Positions 1 to 7,790 are shown, numbered from the stretch's first letter. The stretch: DNA of 64,000 nt from Trichomonas vaginalis G3 (GCF_026262505.1 NC_067206.1:31201896-31265895); one strand, 5' to 3'. Notes: a model not told the origin generated them from the letters alone. A program made the numbers and translations.

Positions 1-2
1 AC

Positions 3-161
3 GAAGAAGGGTACAACAAACTCATTGAAATGGGCATGGTCGGTGAAAAGATGGGTCAATTCAAATTGGACAAAATTTTCACCGAAGTTCATGTAATATC
101 GAAAAGGAAGTACTGGGGTGTTAAAGAAGATGGTGAAATAGTTAAACATTGCATGAAATAA
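3..161 (+). CDS. Family B DNA polymerase (protein-primed), C-terminal end only
   Basis: The window opens inside a gene whose last 52 codons read in frame from base 3 and stop at 161. The tail has the shape of the end of family B polymerases: a segment with MGQFKLDK, then RKYWGVKEDGEIVKHCMK, matching the usual pattern of a short acidic/Lys stretch followed by K-x-Y and a Lys-rich close. Protein-primed polymerase B is the standard replication enzyme of Mavericks. The catalytic motifs lie outside the window, so activity cannot be judged. The last 20 bases recur at the end of the deleted polymerase gene in Maverick B (33498-33749). Confidence 0.65.
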   Translation, partial: EEGYNKLIEMGMVGEKMGQFKLDKIFTEVHVISKRKYWGVKEDGEIVKHCMK

Positions 162-168
162 AAAATTT

Positions 169-276
169 TTATTCGAATTTGAATCGGACAGGTCGAGTTA
201 CACCATTCTTGGTCTCAAACTCATATATAACCTGTTTGTCTGTATTTTCGTCGACTATGGCACGAGACACGAACAT
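169..276 (-). CDS. Small protein, 35 aa, unknown
   Basis: A short reading frame starts at an ATG at 276 on the minus strand and stops at 169, seven bases after the end of the polymerase gene. It is hydrophilic with a basic tail (ending RPVRFKFE) and resembles no family I know. It is divergent from the gene at 307; the 30-bp gap between the two holds an AAAAAGTGTCA motif of the type found before many genes here, which supports a shared promoter. Its size keeps confidence low. Confidence 0.4.
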   Translation of the reverse strand: MFVSRAIVDENTDKQVIYEFETKNGVTRPVRFKFE

Positions 277-306
277 TGACCAAACGGACAAAAAGTGTCA
301 TTTCCG

Positions 307-569
307 ATGGTCACGCAGCCAATCGCATTCGAGCACTTCGAAGAAGCCTTACGTTCCAAGGGAGAGGGTGTCTGGTGCAAGGGAGAGGTCATGAACTCTA
401 CGAGCAGTACATCCTCAATGCCTGGGAGGACAAATCGTCCTTGGATTGGCAATTCTACCAACTCCTCTGGGACGACCTCCTACGCAACTGGGATGACGAA
501 AGAGTCCAATTCAGAGGTCAGGAACTACTTGTCCAAATTATCCTTAATTTAAGCCGCTTACGCAACTAA
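307..569 (+). pseudogene. Unknown small acidic protein, frameshifted
   Basis: From the ATG at 307 the frame gives MVTQPIAFEHFEEALRSKGE and about ten further residues. Protein-like sequence then continues in a different frame (ELYEQYILNAWEDK, LDWQFYQLLWDDLLRNWDDE) to a stop at 569. The two halves together look like one helical, Trp- and Asp-rich protein of about 87 aa broken by an indel near 390. No family is recognised. An alternative is that only one frame is real. Confidence 0.4.
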
Positions 570-618
570 AAACTTAAATTTACTCGGGGTTTCCCCCTAA
601 AATAAAATTTTTTTACTC

Positions 619-975
619 TTAGAACCACTCGAGGTTCTCCTTACGGTTGTTGAGCTTGTCACCGTCAATGTGTCTGACCTTCGTCTTCTTGTTGGATTTG
701 GAACCCATTGAATTGCGACAAGCTTGCCCATGGAGATTGAACCGATTCCGAAGGGTAAGGTTCAAGTGTCCCAAGTTGTTGAGGACTGGGGTAAGAACCT
801 TGCCGTCTCCTGTTGCGGATTTGGTATGGGTAGGGTTGGGAAATTTCGTAAGTGTCATCGGCAACAAGGGTTGCCCAAACTTCCTCTTCTTCGTGTTTCT
901 CTTCTTCCTCTTTCTTCTCTTCTTCGTGTTTCTCTTCTTCCTCGACAATTCCTTCTTCAATTCTGTGTTCACGAA
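619..975 (-). pseudogene. HNH endonuclease, frameshifted
   Basis: Two frames together read as a homing-type HNH endonuclease. One frame has a Glu-rich run followed by WATLVADDTYEISQPYPYQI, which resembles the NUMOD4-type start of HNH proteins. The other frame has GKVLTPVLNNLGHLNLTL and ends RHIDGDKLNNRKENLEWF, the HNH core (His, Asp-Gly-Asp, Asn-Asn, Asn-Leu-Glu-Trp). An indel between the halves prevents one continuous protein. It stops right at the HNH core, so the catalytic domain is also short. It is the second HNH gene in Maverick A; the first intact one is at 7206-7790. Confidence 0.55.
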
Positions 976-1311
976 TTACGGTGTTGCATTTCTGTCCTTT
1001 CCGAGTACCTTCCAGATGGCGTCTATCTCTTCGAAGAAACGGTAGATGAGTCTGGCAAGGTCTCGGTTCTCTCTCGCGTAAATGCGCAAGGTTTCCGTCA
1101 AATCATTCAGGCATTTCTCATTGGAAGCTTGGTTCATGAGGACATCGGCTTTGAGCTTGGTCATCTCTTCCATAAGACTACTTTGGAGAGTCTTAACGGT
1201 GTTTGTCAGATGAGCTTTCAAATTCAAAATTTGAATTTGAACTGGGCGCTTGTCTGGCAACATTGAAAGGACATCTGCCATTGTGTTCGGCTTCGGTGCT
1301 TGTTCGGACAT
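976..1311 (-). CDS. Unknown protein, 111 aa, helical
   Basis: ATG at 1311, stop at 976. The sequence is hydrophilic and predicted mostly helical, with a heptad-like middle (LKAHLTNTVKTLQ, MEEMTKLKADVL, then ARENRDLARLIYRFFEE). It sits immediately upstream of the broken HNH gene on the same strand, and a neighbouring frame runs on into the Glu-rich start of that gene, so the two may once have been a single fused protein. No family is recognised. It is the first of several small minus-strand genes in a GC-richer block. Confidence 0.55.
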   Translation of the reverse strand: MSEQAPKPNTMADVLSMLPDKRPVQIQILNLKAHLTNTVKTLQSSLMEEMTKLKADVLMNQASNEKCLNDLTETLRIYARENRDLARLIYRFFEEIDAIWKVLGKDRNATP

Positions 1312-1343
1312 CGAAAAAATGAAGTGGTTTGAGAATGACGGTT

Positions 1344-1646
1344 TTACTTCAAAAAGCTTGTTATGACAGTTATGTCATACAACAAGTTTAAAATAATATC
1401 TTGTTCTTCTTCTGAACGTTTGTTGTCTCTTCCGATAAAAGTTTCGAACATGAGAACCAAAAAACGTTTTTTGAGATTGCGGAAGAGTTCAGGCAAACGT
1501 TCATATTCTGGATATGTTGGGAGCAGTTCAAAACATCTGAGCTGACTTTCGGACAAAATTGGGACAATGTCAGAAAATTCATCTTTGGTCGGACTGCTTG
1601 AAGGTAAGTCCCTTACATGTAAGTAGCTCTGGTAAAGTCTTCTCAT
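1344..1646 (-). CDS. Unknown protein, 100 aa
   Basis: ATG at 1646 (MRRLYQSYLHVRDLPSSSP), stop at 1344. The C-terminal half is hydrophobic and helical (FRNLKKRFLVLMFETFIG ... LLYDITVITSFLK) but is not a clear membrane segment. It is separated by only 5 bp from the gene on its right, so the two are packed like an operon or were copied as a block. No family is recognised and Maverick B has no copy. Confidence 0.5.
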   Translation of the reverse strand: MRRLYQSYLHVRDLPSSSPTKDEFSDIVPILSESQLRCFELLPTYPEYERLPELFRNLKKRFLVLMFETFIGRDNKRSEEEQDIILNLLYDITVITSFLK

Positions 1647-1651
1647 TTCTG

Positions 1652-1927
1652 CTAACTTTGGAGTATAGCTTCGTAGTTTAGAAGTTTTAATTTTAATTGT
1701 CTTATTCCACTCTTTACTTCTAAACGGTAACTATCCATGAGGTCAAGAGTAGCTTTGGTAGCTTTAAGTGGAGCTATCTGTTCCTTGACTTCTGCAATTT
1801 TGGTTGCAATTGTGGTTTGAGCTCCTTCAAGTTCGCCGTCTATGTCGTTCTCAACGCCTTCAACCATGGCTTGAAACTCTTCATCGGTCCATTGAGATTG
1901 GTGTGGGACGAATTTAACTTGCTTCAT
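1652..1927 (-). CDS. Unknown coiled-coil protein, 91 aa
   Basis: ATG at 1927, stop at 1652. After a short N-terminus (MKQVKFVPHQSQWTDEEFQ) the protein is a long amphipathic helix likely to form a coiled coil (IATKIAEVKEQIAPLKATKA). It could be a small structural or scaffolding protein, but no family is recognised. AT-rich spacers of the kind found at gene borders throughout the element flank it. Confidence 0.5.
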   Translation of the reverse strand: MKQVKFVPHQSQWTDEEFQAMVEGVENDIDGELEGAQTTIATKIAEVKEQIAPLKATKATLDLMDSYRLEVKSGIRQLKLKLLNYEAILQS

Positions 1928-1969
1928 TCAAAAAATGAAAAAAAATGTTTTTACTCTAAACGTTAAGGT

Positions 1970-2344
1970 TTACTGAACTGGTTGGATGTCGCCTTCACAG
2001 GTTATGTAGAACGGCTGACCCGAGAAGTGAAGGAGAGACTGAATTGCCAATTTCATATGGGGTAGGGGGTTCTCCTTGTTTGGTATTTTTATCCAAGGAC
2101 GTTTGTTTAGGAACTTAACAAGAGCTTCTCTTTTGGCGTCCTTTATGCCATCGTAGGCTGTCCCGTCTGGTATTTGAATTGGAATTCCAGTCGAAGTCTC
2201 GAGCTGAAGTGTAGACCTTCCAGAAATAGTGGTGAACTTGACCTTGGGCTTCATTACCCTGCGCAAGTACTGCTTAACAACTTCATTTATCTCTATAAGG
2301 TAAACTGCCTCGTCAAATCCTTCTGGCATTCCGAGTCCTTCCAT
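1970..2344 (-). CDS. Unknown protein, 124 aa
   Basis: I place the start at the ATG at 2344 (MEGLGMPEGFDEAVYLIEIN) rather than further upstream, because upstream codons run through a 22-bp tandem repeat that is open in several frames and is clearly not coding. The protein has a mixed alpha/beta look with a basic middle (KQYLRRVMKPKVKFTTISGR) and ends CEGDIQPVQ. In Maverick B only a short piece of its start survives, beside the same repeat (around 39000-39050). No family is recognised. It is divergent from the Pro/Gln-rich gene at 2614. Confidence 0.55.
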   Translation of the reverse strand: MEGLGMPEGFDEAVYLIEINEVVKQYLRRVMKPKVKFTTISGRSTLQLETSTGIPIQIPDGTAYDGIKDAKREALVKFLNKRPWIKIPNKENPLPHMKLAIQSLLHFSGQPFYITCEGDIQPVQ

Positions 2345-2612
2345 CCGACAGGAAAATATTTTCCCGACAACTGGAAAAAATTTTCCGGACAAAGGGAAAA
2401 ATTTTTCCCGACGACAGGAAGAACTCTTCCAGTTGTCCGTCCGTAAACCATTCAAATTTTCGAAAATTGAGAACTTTTTGGTCGAACTTCAGAAAAAGTT
2501 TTTCCTTCCGACAGAAAAAGTTTTTCCTTCCGACAGAAAAAGTTTTTCCTTCCGACAGAAAAAGTTCTTCCTTCCGACAGGAAAAGTTTTTCCTTCCGAC
2601 AGGACACAAACG
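2345..2612. repeat. 22-bp tandem repeat between divergent genes
   Basis: Copies of a unit containing TTCCGACAGAAAAAG followed by a run of T occur about five times at 2490-2602, with degenerate copies from 2345. The tract fills the whole gap between two divergent genes, and the same repeat lies in the same place in Maverick B (39045-39312). It could be a repeated promoter or binding site. Long open frames on both strands here are a by-product of the repeat. Confidence 0.75.
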
Positions 2613-2613
2613 A

Positions 2614-3210
2614 ATGTCCGACGTTCCTCTTCCTGAACGCCTTCCAAAGCCAGAAGAACCGAAAGCTGCAGAACCACAACAGTCTCCTCAGCAACCTCAG
2701 TTCCAGCAAGTCCCTCCACCAAATTACTACCAATTTCCACCTCAAGGTTACTACCAATTTCCACTACAAGGCTTCCCGAACTACCCTCCTCCTCAGCCTA
2801 TGCCTTACTTCCCCAACCCTTGGTTGTTCCAGCAAGCTCCACCCCAGCAATTCCAATTCCAATCTCAGTCCAAGAGAGACCAAGACTTCGAAGAAGGTCT
2901 GAACCGCTTACGCAAAGAGTATGCTACAGCTCCAATGGAAGACGACAGGCTTTCAGTCTCTTCCCTCAAATCGACCGATTCGACTCGTACCACAGATTCG
3001 GTTCGTGACCGTGAAGACTACCTCAAGCAGTCTGAGAGACTCTTCATCCTACAATCATTTACAACTGGAGCTCTCAAGAACATGCGCAATTACGAAGGTC
3101 AGACACCAGCTGGAGACCGCAAAACAGACGTACTCGCAAGAGCAGTCCAACTGGTCAAGACAAAGACTGAGATAGTCGACTTCATTCTTGCAGCTTGCCC
3201 ATACAAGTAA
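2614..3210 (+). CDS. Pro/Gln-rich virion-like protein, 198 aa
   Basis: ATG at 2614 directly follows the 22-bp repeat. The first 90 residues are rich in Pro, Gln, Tyr and Phe with repeated YYQFP blocks and are probably disordered. The second half is charged and helical (EEGLNRLRKEYATAP ... DREDYLKQSERLFILQSFTTG) and ends ILAACPYK. No enzyme motif is visible. A disordered Pro/Gln arm plus a helical domain would suit a minor structural protein, but this is inference. Maverick B keeps only the first 25 codons (39320-39397). Confidence 0.6.
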   Translation: MSDVPLPERLPKPEEPKAAEPQQSPQQPQFQQVPPPNYYQFPPQGYYQFPLQGFPNYPPPQPMPYFPNPWLFQQAPPQQFQFQSQSKRDQDFEEGLNRLRKEYATAPMEDDRLSVSSLKSTDSTRTTDSVRDREDYLKQSERLFILQSFTTGALKNMRNYEGQTPAGDRKTDVLARAVQLVKTKTEIVDFILAACPYK

Positions 3211-3238
3211 AAAAATAAACAATTACGAGTTAAACTTT

Positions 3239-3439
3239 TTATTCTTTCTTTTCTGAGTTGTTTAGAGCTGGTTTCTCTTGTAGGAACCTTTCGTACTCTT
3301 CCATGGTCATGTAATTGCGAATTTGGTACGCAATTCCAGGTTCGTTGTTTTTGAACCTTACGTATGTAACGCTTCCATCCTCCTCAGGGAAGTAAGCTGC
3401 TAACATCTGACCAAGTTTTCTCGGTGACTCGGAGCTCAT
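3239..3439 (-). CDS. Unknown protein, 66 aa
   Basis: ATG at 3439, stop at 3239. A small, soluble protein (MSSESPRKLGQMLAAYFPEE) with a charged tail ending NNSEKKE. It converges on the Pro/Gln-rich gene. An AAAAAGTGACA motif lies 5 bp before the ATG on the coding strand, the clearest example in the window of this motif next to a start codon. No family is recognised. Confidence 0.55.
   Translation of the reverse strand: MSSESPRKLGQMLAAYFPEEDGSVTYVRFKNNEPGIAYQIRNYMTMEEYERFLQEKPALNNSEKKE
3425..3437 (-). promoter_or_regulatory. AAAAAGTGACA promoter-like motif
   Basis: On the minus strand AAAAAGTGACA is followed by five T and then the ATG of the 66-aa gene. Similar AAAAAGTG(A/T)CA motifs, in either orientation, precede or lie near many genes in both the Mavericks and the host part of the window. 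Trichomonad genes use an initiator close to the ATG, so this is a candidate core promoter element; that role is inferred from position only. Confidence 0.35.
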
Positions 3440-3479
3440 AAAAATGTCACTTTTTAAACGTTAAGTTTTTAGTCTTATT

Positions 3480-3674
3480 TTACCCTTTGTTTACCCTTTG
3501 TTTGTCAAGGTAGTATTGGAGTGCAATTTCTCCAAATTCTCTGTGTCGGAGTTCTTCAGCATTTTCCAAGGTGTACCTGGAGAACTCAAAGAAGTTGTCA
3601 AGAACATACTGCCATGCTGCTCTTCTGAGTTCGTCGGTATTTTGGAAGTGTTGCACCTTCGAGTCTTCGGACAT
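3480..3674 (-). CDS. Unknown protein, 64 aa
   Basis: I choose the ATG at 3674 (MSEDSKVQHFQNTDELRRAA) because an AAAAAGTGTTA motif lies just before it; an in-frame ATG at 3713 would give 77 aa and put that motif inside the gene. The protein is helical and aromatic (WQYVLDNFFEFSRYTLENAE) and ends YYLDKQRVNKG. It resembles in general character the broken small protein at 307-569, but no family is recognised. Confidence 0.5.
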   Translation of the reverse strand: MSEDSKVQHFQNTDELRRAAWQYVLDNFFEFSRYTLENAEELRHREFGEIALQYYLDKQRVNKG

Positions 3675-3718
3675 GAAAAAAATAACACTTTTTCTATTAA
3701 ACCGTTTTGGCATTTCTC

Positions 3719-3898
3719 ATGAGTGAGTATAGTTCTGCCGAACCATTGGAAGAGAAGAAGTACCCTTGCTGGCAAAAGACAAAAATAGTTGCCTTAGTTG
3801 TCATTGCAATTGTACTCGTAATTGAATTCATTGTACTTCTCTTCACGTACATAAAACTCAGCAATGGTATTTGCTTTAAGAAGCTACCATCTTACTAA
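3719..3898 (+). CDS. Small single-pass membrane protein, 59 aa
   Basis: ATG at 3719 gives a 24-residue hydrophilic N-terminus (MSEYSSAEPLEEKKYPCWQK) and then one strong membrane segment (IVALVVIAIVLVIEFIVLLF), followed by a short basic tail (ICFKKLPSY). There is no signal peptide, so a tail-anchored or type II/III topology is likely. It is divergent from the 64-aa gene. A membrane protein in a virus-like element might act in entry or exit of particles, but nothing in the sequence proves this. Confidence 0.6.
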   Translation: MSEYSSAEPLEEKKYPCWQKTKIVALVVIAIVLVIEFIVLLFTYIKLSNGICFKKLPSY

Positions 3899-3971
3899 GA
3901 CTAAACACTTAGATTTTTCAAGCTTGACTTTTTACAATTTGAATTTTGTTGCTGAATTCAGCAAAAATAAT

Positions 3972-4021
3972 GTTTAGGTGAAGAGGTGAGATTTCACCTC
4001 TTTTTTCACCTGTTTTTTCAC
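3972..4021. repeat. GGTGAAGAGGTGA hairpin repeat
   Basis: An inverted repeat built from AGGTGAAGAGGTGAGA and TTTCACCTCT, followed by more TTTTTTCACCT steps. The same block recurs at about 5020-5070, 5205-5250, 15788-15835, 16065-16195 (twice), 16568-16612 and 37815-37860, usually next to the AAACATTATTTTT and TGAATTC words. It borders KilA-type genes and element ends, so it may be a promoter, terminator or binding site specific to these cassettes. Confidence 0.7.
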
Positions 4022-4023
4022 CC

Positions 4024-4097
4024 TCTTGAATTTTCCCGAAATAAAAAATAAAGTTGGTTTTTTTAAAAAAATATTTTTTTATTTTTATTGTAAGAAC
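4024..4097 (+). promoter_or_regulatory. Shared leader of KilA-type genes
   Basis: The stretch with GAATTTTCCCGAAATAAAAA followed by TAAAGTT and a T-rich run lies directly before the ATG at 4098. Near-identical leaders occur at 35143-35195, before the GIY-YIG gene (36015-36099), and in shorter form before the KilA-N gene (38085-38142). Conservation in front of related genes only suggests a family-specific promoter or 5' leader. Confidence 0.5.
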
Positions 4098-5012
4098 ATG
4101 TTAGCAACAACAGCACCAAACTCGTTAGTCATGAACCCAACTTCTATGTTAGTAGAGATGAAAAGCTTCATTCCTTCTTCATATACTTTCGAAACAGAAA
4201 TCCAGAAGATAAAGCAAGAACTTTTAACAAATAATTTAGACTGTAGTGCGAAAGATGAAACAAATGAACAGTATCTTTATGAAATGCAGGACATTATTGA
4301 CCATTTACCCAAATTGCCTGAAATCCAACAACAAAAGCTTACTATTCCAGAATTCGACGAAATTGAAGTCAAAGCAACTGACTCAGTAGAAATAAAGAAG
4401 TTCATACGAAAGGTAAACTATGAGTTTCTTGGATTTCATTGCAACCACAAAGTCATGGACAAAGATTGCGATATGGTATATAAGAACATCTCTGACATAT
4501 ACAAATCTGGGGAGTTTAAGACCTACGACAACTTTGTTTCGTTAGTTGCAAAATGTGTATGGCAGATAAGAGATAAAGATAGAAGAGGTAAGGTATGGAA
4601 CGAACAAATAAAACCCGCAACTTTTGAGTTAAAGAGAGCAATTGACGCCTTAGTCATACTAGCAGGTAAGGTTTCAGAATATAACGCAAAAATGAACCCA
4701 CAATGTTCTAAATGTAAAGCAGCAATGAGGAAATATAACTACTCCGTCAAAGAGATAGAACGTATGCGAAACGACTATGCTGACTTAAAGAAAGAAGCAG
4801 AGAAACCAGCAGAAGATAAAATGGACATGTTAGCATTTCTGAACAAAAACTATCCAACAGCAGAAGATTTCCTTCTTTCAGATGTCAAGAAGAAGTATAA
4901 AGAAACCTTCGGCATAGTTAAAACATTCGATGTACTAAAAGAAGAAATAGAAGCTACGAAATTGTTTAGGATTTCAAATATACATCATACAATTCATGTA
5001 AAACGCTTATAA
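4098..5012 (+). CDS. KilA-family-type protein, variant C-terminus, 304 aa
   Basis: The start is the ATG at 4098, where similarity to the protein at 36100 begins. Residues 1 to about 230 are nearly the same in the two proteins, including a Cys pair in NPQCSKCKAAM and a helix ending ADLKKE. After that point they are unrelated: here the tail is a charged helical segment (EDKMDMLAFLNKNYPTAEDF) ending HHTIHVKRL, there it is a KilA-N/GIY-YIG module. This is a clean domain exchange at one junction. The common N-terminus has no family name I can give. It is flanked by GGTGAAGAGGTGA hairpins on both sides. Confidence 0.7.
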   Translation: MLATTAPNSLVMNPTSMLVEMKSFIPSSYTFETEIQKIKQELLTNNLDCSAKDETNEQYLYEMQDIIDHLPKLPEIQQQKLTIPEFDEIEVKATDSVEIKKFIRKVNYEFLGFHCNHKVMDKDCDMVYKNISDIYKSGEFKTYDNFVSLVAKCVWQIRDKDRRGKVWNEQIKPATFELKRAIDALVILAGKVSEYNAKMNPQCSKCKAAMRKYNYSVKEIERMRNDYADLKKEAEKPAEDKMDMLAFLNKNYPTAEDFLLSDVKKKYKETFGIVKTFDVLKEEIEATKLFRISNIHHTIHVKRL

Positions 5013-5369
5013 AATAACAGGTGAAAAAAGAGGTGAAAAAAGAGGTGAAATCTCACCTCTTCACCTAAACATTATTTTTATTGAATTCAGCAACAAAATT
5101 CTGAGTAAAATAATTTTTAGGGCTTGTGTCAAACCGTTGAGTTTTCACAAAATTTAAAAAATAACGTTTACCATGTGAAACGCTTATAAAATAACTGAGG
5201 TGAAAAAAAGAGGTGAAAAAAGAGGTGAAATCTCACCTCTTCACCTAAACATTATTTTTATTGAATTCCGTATGAAATTTCATGAATTTCCTCATATGCT
5301 TGCTTCCCTCGGAAAATCGTGAAGAACAGCGAGTAATGAAAAAACCTGGTCGCCAAAACTCTTTATTTT
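5013..5369. other. Repeat spacer with KilA-cassette remnants
   Basis: Two GGTGAAGAGGTGA hairpin blocks (5020-5070 and 5205-5250) separated by an imperfect direct repeat, then scraps (GCTTCCCTCGGAAAA, GTGAAGAACAGCGAG, GTCGCCAAAACTCT) that also occur at 37905-38050 in Maverick B. These look like leftovers of a KilA-N cassette. No gene is seen. Confidence 0.6.
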
Positions 5370-6242
5370 TTACGCTTGACTTTTTACAATTTGAACTTTG
5401 TTCGCGTAGATGTGAATTCTGAAAGAAGTATGAGGGTCTTGTATGACTTTGTACTTCTCCCATAGTTCATGTCTGTCAAACTTACCTGCCATGGACTCTT
5501 TCATAAGTTCCATGAAATCGTCTTCGGACAATCCAGGGAAAAGTATAATGTCAGTAAGTATTCTTTTAACATCCTTACTTAAACTCTTTGCTGTCTGTAC
5601 ACATATTACGACTGAGATGTTAAAGTGTCTGAGCTTCTTAAGAATTCGACACATATCTTGTTCTCTGTTCTTTAACAAAGGATGAGAAGCAAAGTCATCT
5701 AAGATAAGAAGACATCTATGAGGGTACGTTTCCAATCGTAAGATTGCAATTTCTTCGAAATGTATTCTATCTCTTTCTGTTTGTTTCTGAAGTGTTTCTT
5801 CTCTAATATTCTCTGCATTTCCTCATTTGGGTCTTTAAACTTCGAATTTATATACTCATTTATAGCATTATACTTCAAAACTCTTCTTTGGTACTTCTTT
5901 ATCCAATCTAACAACTCAGTATCCTTTATACATACTAACTTAGACTTCTTTATAATATCTTTGAACGAATTGACGGTTTGGTCAAATTGACCAGAAGTAC
6001 TACAAATAACAACTAACTCATAGAATGGGTTTTCTCATCTAGTTCTTGTTGTTGTGCAGCCATTTTAAGATAAGTGAAAGTCTTACCCGACCCAGGTGGT
6101 GCGATTAGACCTGTTATACCATTCTGAGCAAATAAGAACTTTTCATGTATGGGTTTTATCTGAGCATTTTCTAACTTCCTCTTGTTCTTGTTTAAAACAT
6201 TCTCAAATTTCTTGTCAATGTCAGCAAACTTTTTTCTAACAT
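5370..6242 (-). pseudogene. FtsK/HerA-type packaging ATPase, frameshifted
   Basis: Collinear with the intact 291-aa ATPase of Maverick B (39417-40292). All parts are present, ATG at 6242 to stop at 5370, but the frame is broken by at least three single-base differences: a shorter T run near 6230, a missing base near 6030 (GGGTTTTCTC against GGGTTCTTCTC), and one near 5726. The Walker A (APPGSGKT), Walker B (LLILDD) and following CVQTAKSL segments are still readable. The enzyme would pump DNA into capsids. All three breaks could be decay or assembly errors. Confidence 0.85.
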
Positions 6243-6277
6243 ATTTTTAGAAAAATTAAAATTTTTATCTTTTGAAA

Positions 6278-6728
6278 ATGTCTAGCGATTTCGCTATCTA
6301 TATTCGAGACAAACTTTTCGACAGCAAAAATCTGTCGACCATAAAATCTTACATAGTGTAAACAAGAAAGGTGAATTTGTTCTAAAGTTCTGTTTCTGGG
6401 AATATGACAAGAACCATAAAACATTAAGCAGAGAAGTCTTTAAGTTTGTCAATGACAGACTTGTTGACAGAGATGACGCCGATTGGAAAGATGAAGTCCA
6501 ACAAAAGTTCTTAGAATGCAAAGAAGACACATGCGCTGTTCTTGAAGATGAAATAGGAACAGAATAGAAGAGCTATTAAAGGACAAAGAACTTTTACATA
6601 AATATGGTTGCGCCAAATTTGACATAACTCCACCAGAGAAGAAGAAGAAGAGAAAAGAAAGAAAAGAAAGTAGAAGAAGAGAAAAAAGAACCTGAACAGT
6701 TCCAGAGAAAAAGAAATTTGACATGTAA
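6278..6728 (+). pseudogene. Unknown Lys/Glu-rich protein, frameshifted
   Basis: ATG at 6278 starts MSSDFAIYIRDKLFDSK; the frame then slips several times although readable protein continues (KFCFWEYDKNHK, KFVNDRLVDRDDA, FLECKEDTCAVLEDE) to a Lys/Glu-rich tail and a stop at 6728. The homologue in Maverick B (40328-40781) is also frameshifted, but at partly different places. The gene is divergent from the ATPase with a 35-bp gap. No family is recognised. Confidence 0.6.
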
Positions 6729-6744
6729 AAATAAAATTTTATTT

Positions 6745-7164
6745 TTAGAACATTTCTGGGTCAATGTCAATGTTCTCTTCCTCTTTAGGAGTAAACACTG
6801 GCTTAGACTCTAAAATCTTTTTACCCAATTTACCTTGAACTTCAACTATCTTAGACTCATAATATTCATAGTCGTCTGCTTTCTTTGGTTCATAAGGTAT
6901 AACAAGTTTGTATGCTTTGCCTTCTTTAAGGTTTGAAAACCTTCTGTCAAAACTTTCTTTGACTGCTAACAAACCTTCTATGTCTAAGTCTTCAAATTTC
7001 GCACCATTTTTAGTCACAATAGCAAACTTAACTGGTTCGATGTTCCAAACTTTGCTGAATGAAGACTTTTCAAAATGGTAGAAGTAAACATTCAAATAAG
7101 CGAATGGGTCTAGTTCTTCTTTGACTTCTGTCATGTACTTGTTGACTGAAATATATTTCGTCAT
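6745..7164 (-). CDS. Conserved Maverick protein, 139 aa
   Basis: ATG at 7164 (MTKYISVNKYMTEVKEELDP), stop at 6745. Intact here, frameshifted in Maverick B (40797-41217). The middle reads FAIVTKNGAKFEDLDIEGLL and the tail is acidic (TPKEEENIDIDPEMF). It lies between the Lys/Glu-rich gene and the helicase, and its position beside replication genes suggests a DNA-binding or replication accessory role, as inference only. No motif is recognised. Confidence 0.7.
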   Translation of the reverse strand: MTKYISVNKYMTEVKEELDPFAYLNVYFYHFEKSSFSKVWNIEPVKFAIVTKNGAKFEDLDIEGLLAVKESFDRRFSNLKEGKAYKLVIPYEPKKADDYEYYESKIVEVQGKLGKKILESKPVFTPKEEENIDIDPEMF

Positions 7165-7205
7165 CTTTTCTATCGGATAAAAAAATATTTTTTATAAAAA
7201 ACGTT

Positions 7206-7790
7206 TTAAAATGGTATGCCATATAGCTTCTTGAATTTGTTAAGAAGTATTTGAACGTATTTTCCATCTGTATCTCTAGCGTTTACATAAGCATAGTCCG
7301 CCTTAGTAAAATATACTTGTAATTTTCTATAGTTTACACCGGTATAAAAGTAGAAAGAGTCTTGTTCTTCGCTATAGTAGTAAAACTCAAACGTATGCTT
7401 ACCATAGTCTGTAATTTCAATTGCTTCATCTTCTAGTTCGTCGACAAATTCGAATACTATATCTCCAAATTTGCCTCTGTTCTTATTGTTTTCAGAACGA
7501 GTAACCCAACGTAAGTTCTCAAGTCTATTGTCGTTTCTTATACGGTTTATATGGTCTACAAAAGGTAAATTGTTAGGGTTCGGTATAAAATGAGTTGCAA
7601 TGACAACATGTTTAAAATAGCGTTTCCCACTCATCCTCATAATAGCATATCCTTTATTTCCCTCCCATCCGCTTAAAACTCTTTTTGTCTCTTTGTTTCT
7701 GACTTCAAATGACTCACAACAGTGAATTTCATATTTCTCATCTAACAAACAAGTTTCCCAACGGTCTTTTCCAACAAACTCAGCGTACAT
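7206..7790 (-). CDS. HNH homing-type endonuclease, 194 aa
   Basis: ATG at 7790. The N-terminal part (KDRWETCLLDEKYEIHCCES) is followed by a strand-rich Gly-Trp-Glu segment and the HNH core FVDHINRIRNDNRLENLRWV at about residues 76-95, with VTRSENNKN after it. His, Asn and Asn of the motif are all present, so it may be active. The C-terminal 80 residues are unique. HNH genes of this type are free-standing mobile endonucleases. It stands between the 139-aa gene and the helicase, exactly where Maverick B has no gene; an internally deleted copy is found elsewhere in B (33794). Confidence 0.88.
   Translation of the reverse strand: MYAEFVGKDRWETCLLDEKYEIHCCESFEVRNKETKRVLSGWEGNKGYAIMRMSGKRYFKHVVIATHFIPNPNNLPFVDHINRIRNDNRLENLRWVTRSENNKNRGKFGDIVFEFVDELEDEAIEITDYGKHTFEFYYYSEEQDSFYFYTGVNYRKLQVYFTKADYAYVNARDTDGKYVQILLNKFKKLYGIPF

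Noticed and set aside
2452-2764. Long open frames through the 22-bp repeat on both strands
   Set aside because: Peptides such as FFLPTEKVFPSDRKS repeat with the DNA unit and are open in several frames, so they reflect the repeat and not a gene.
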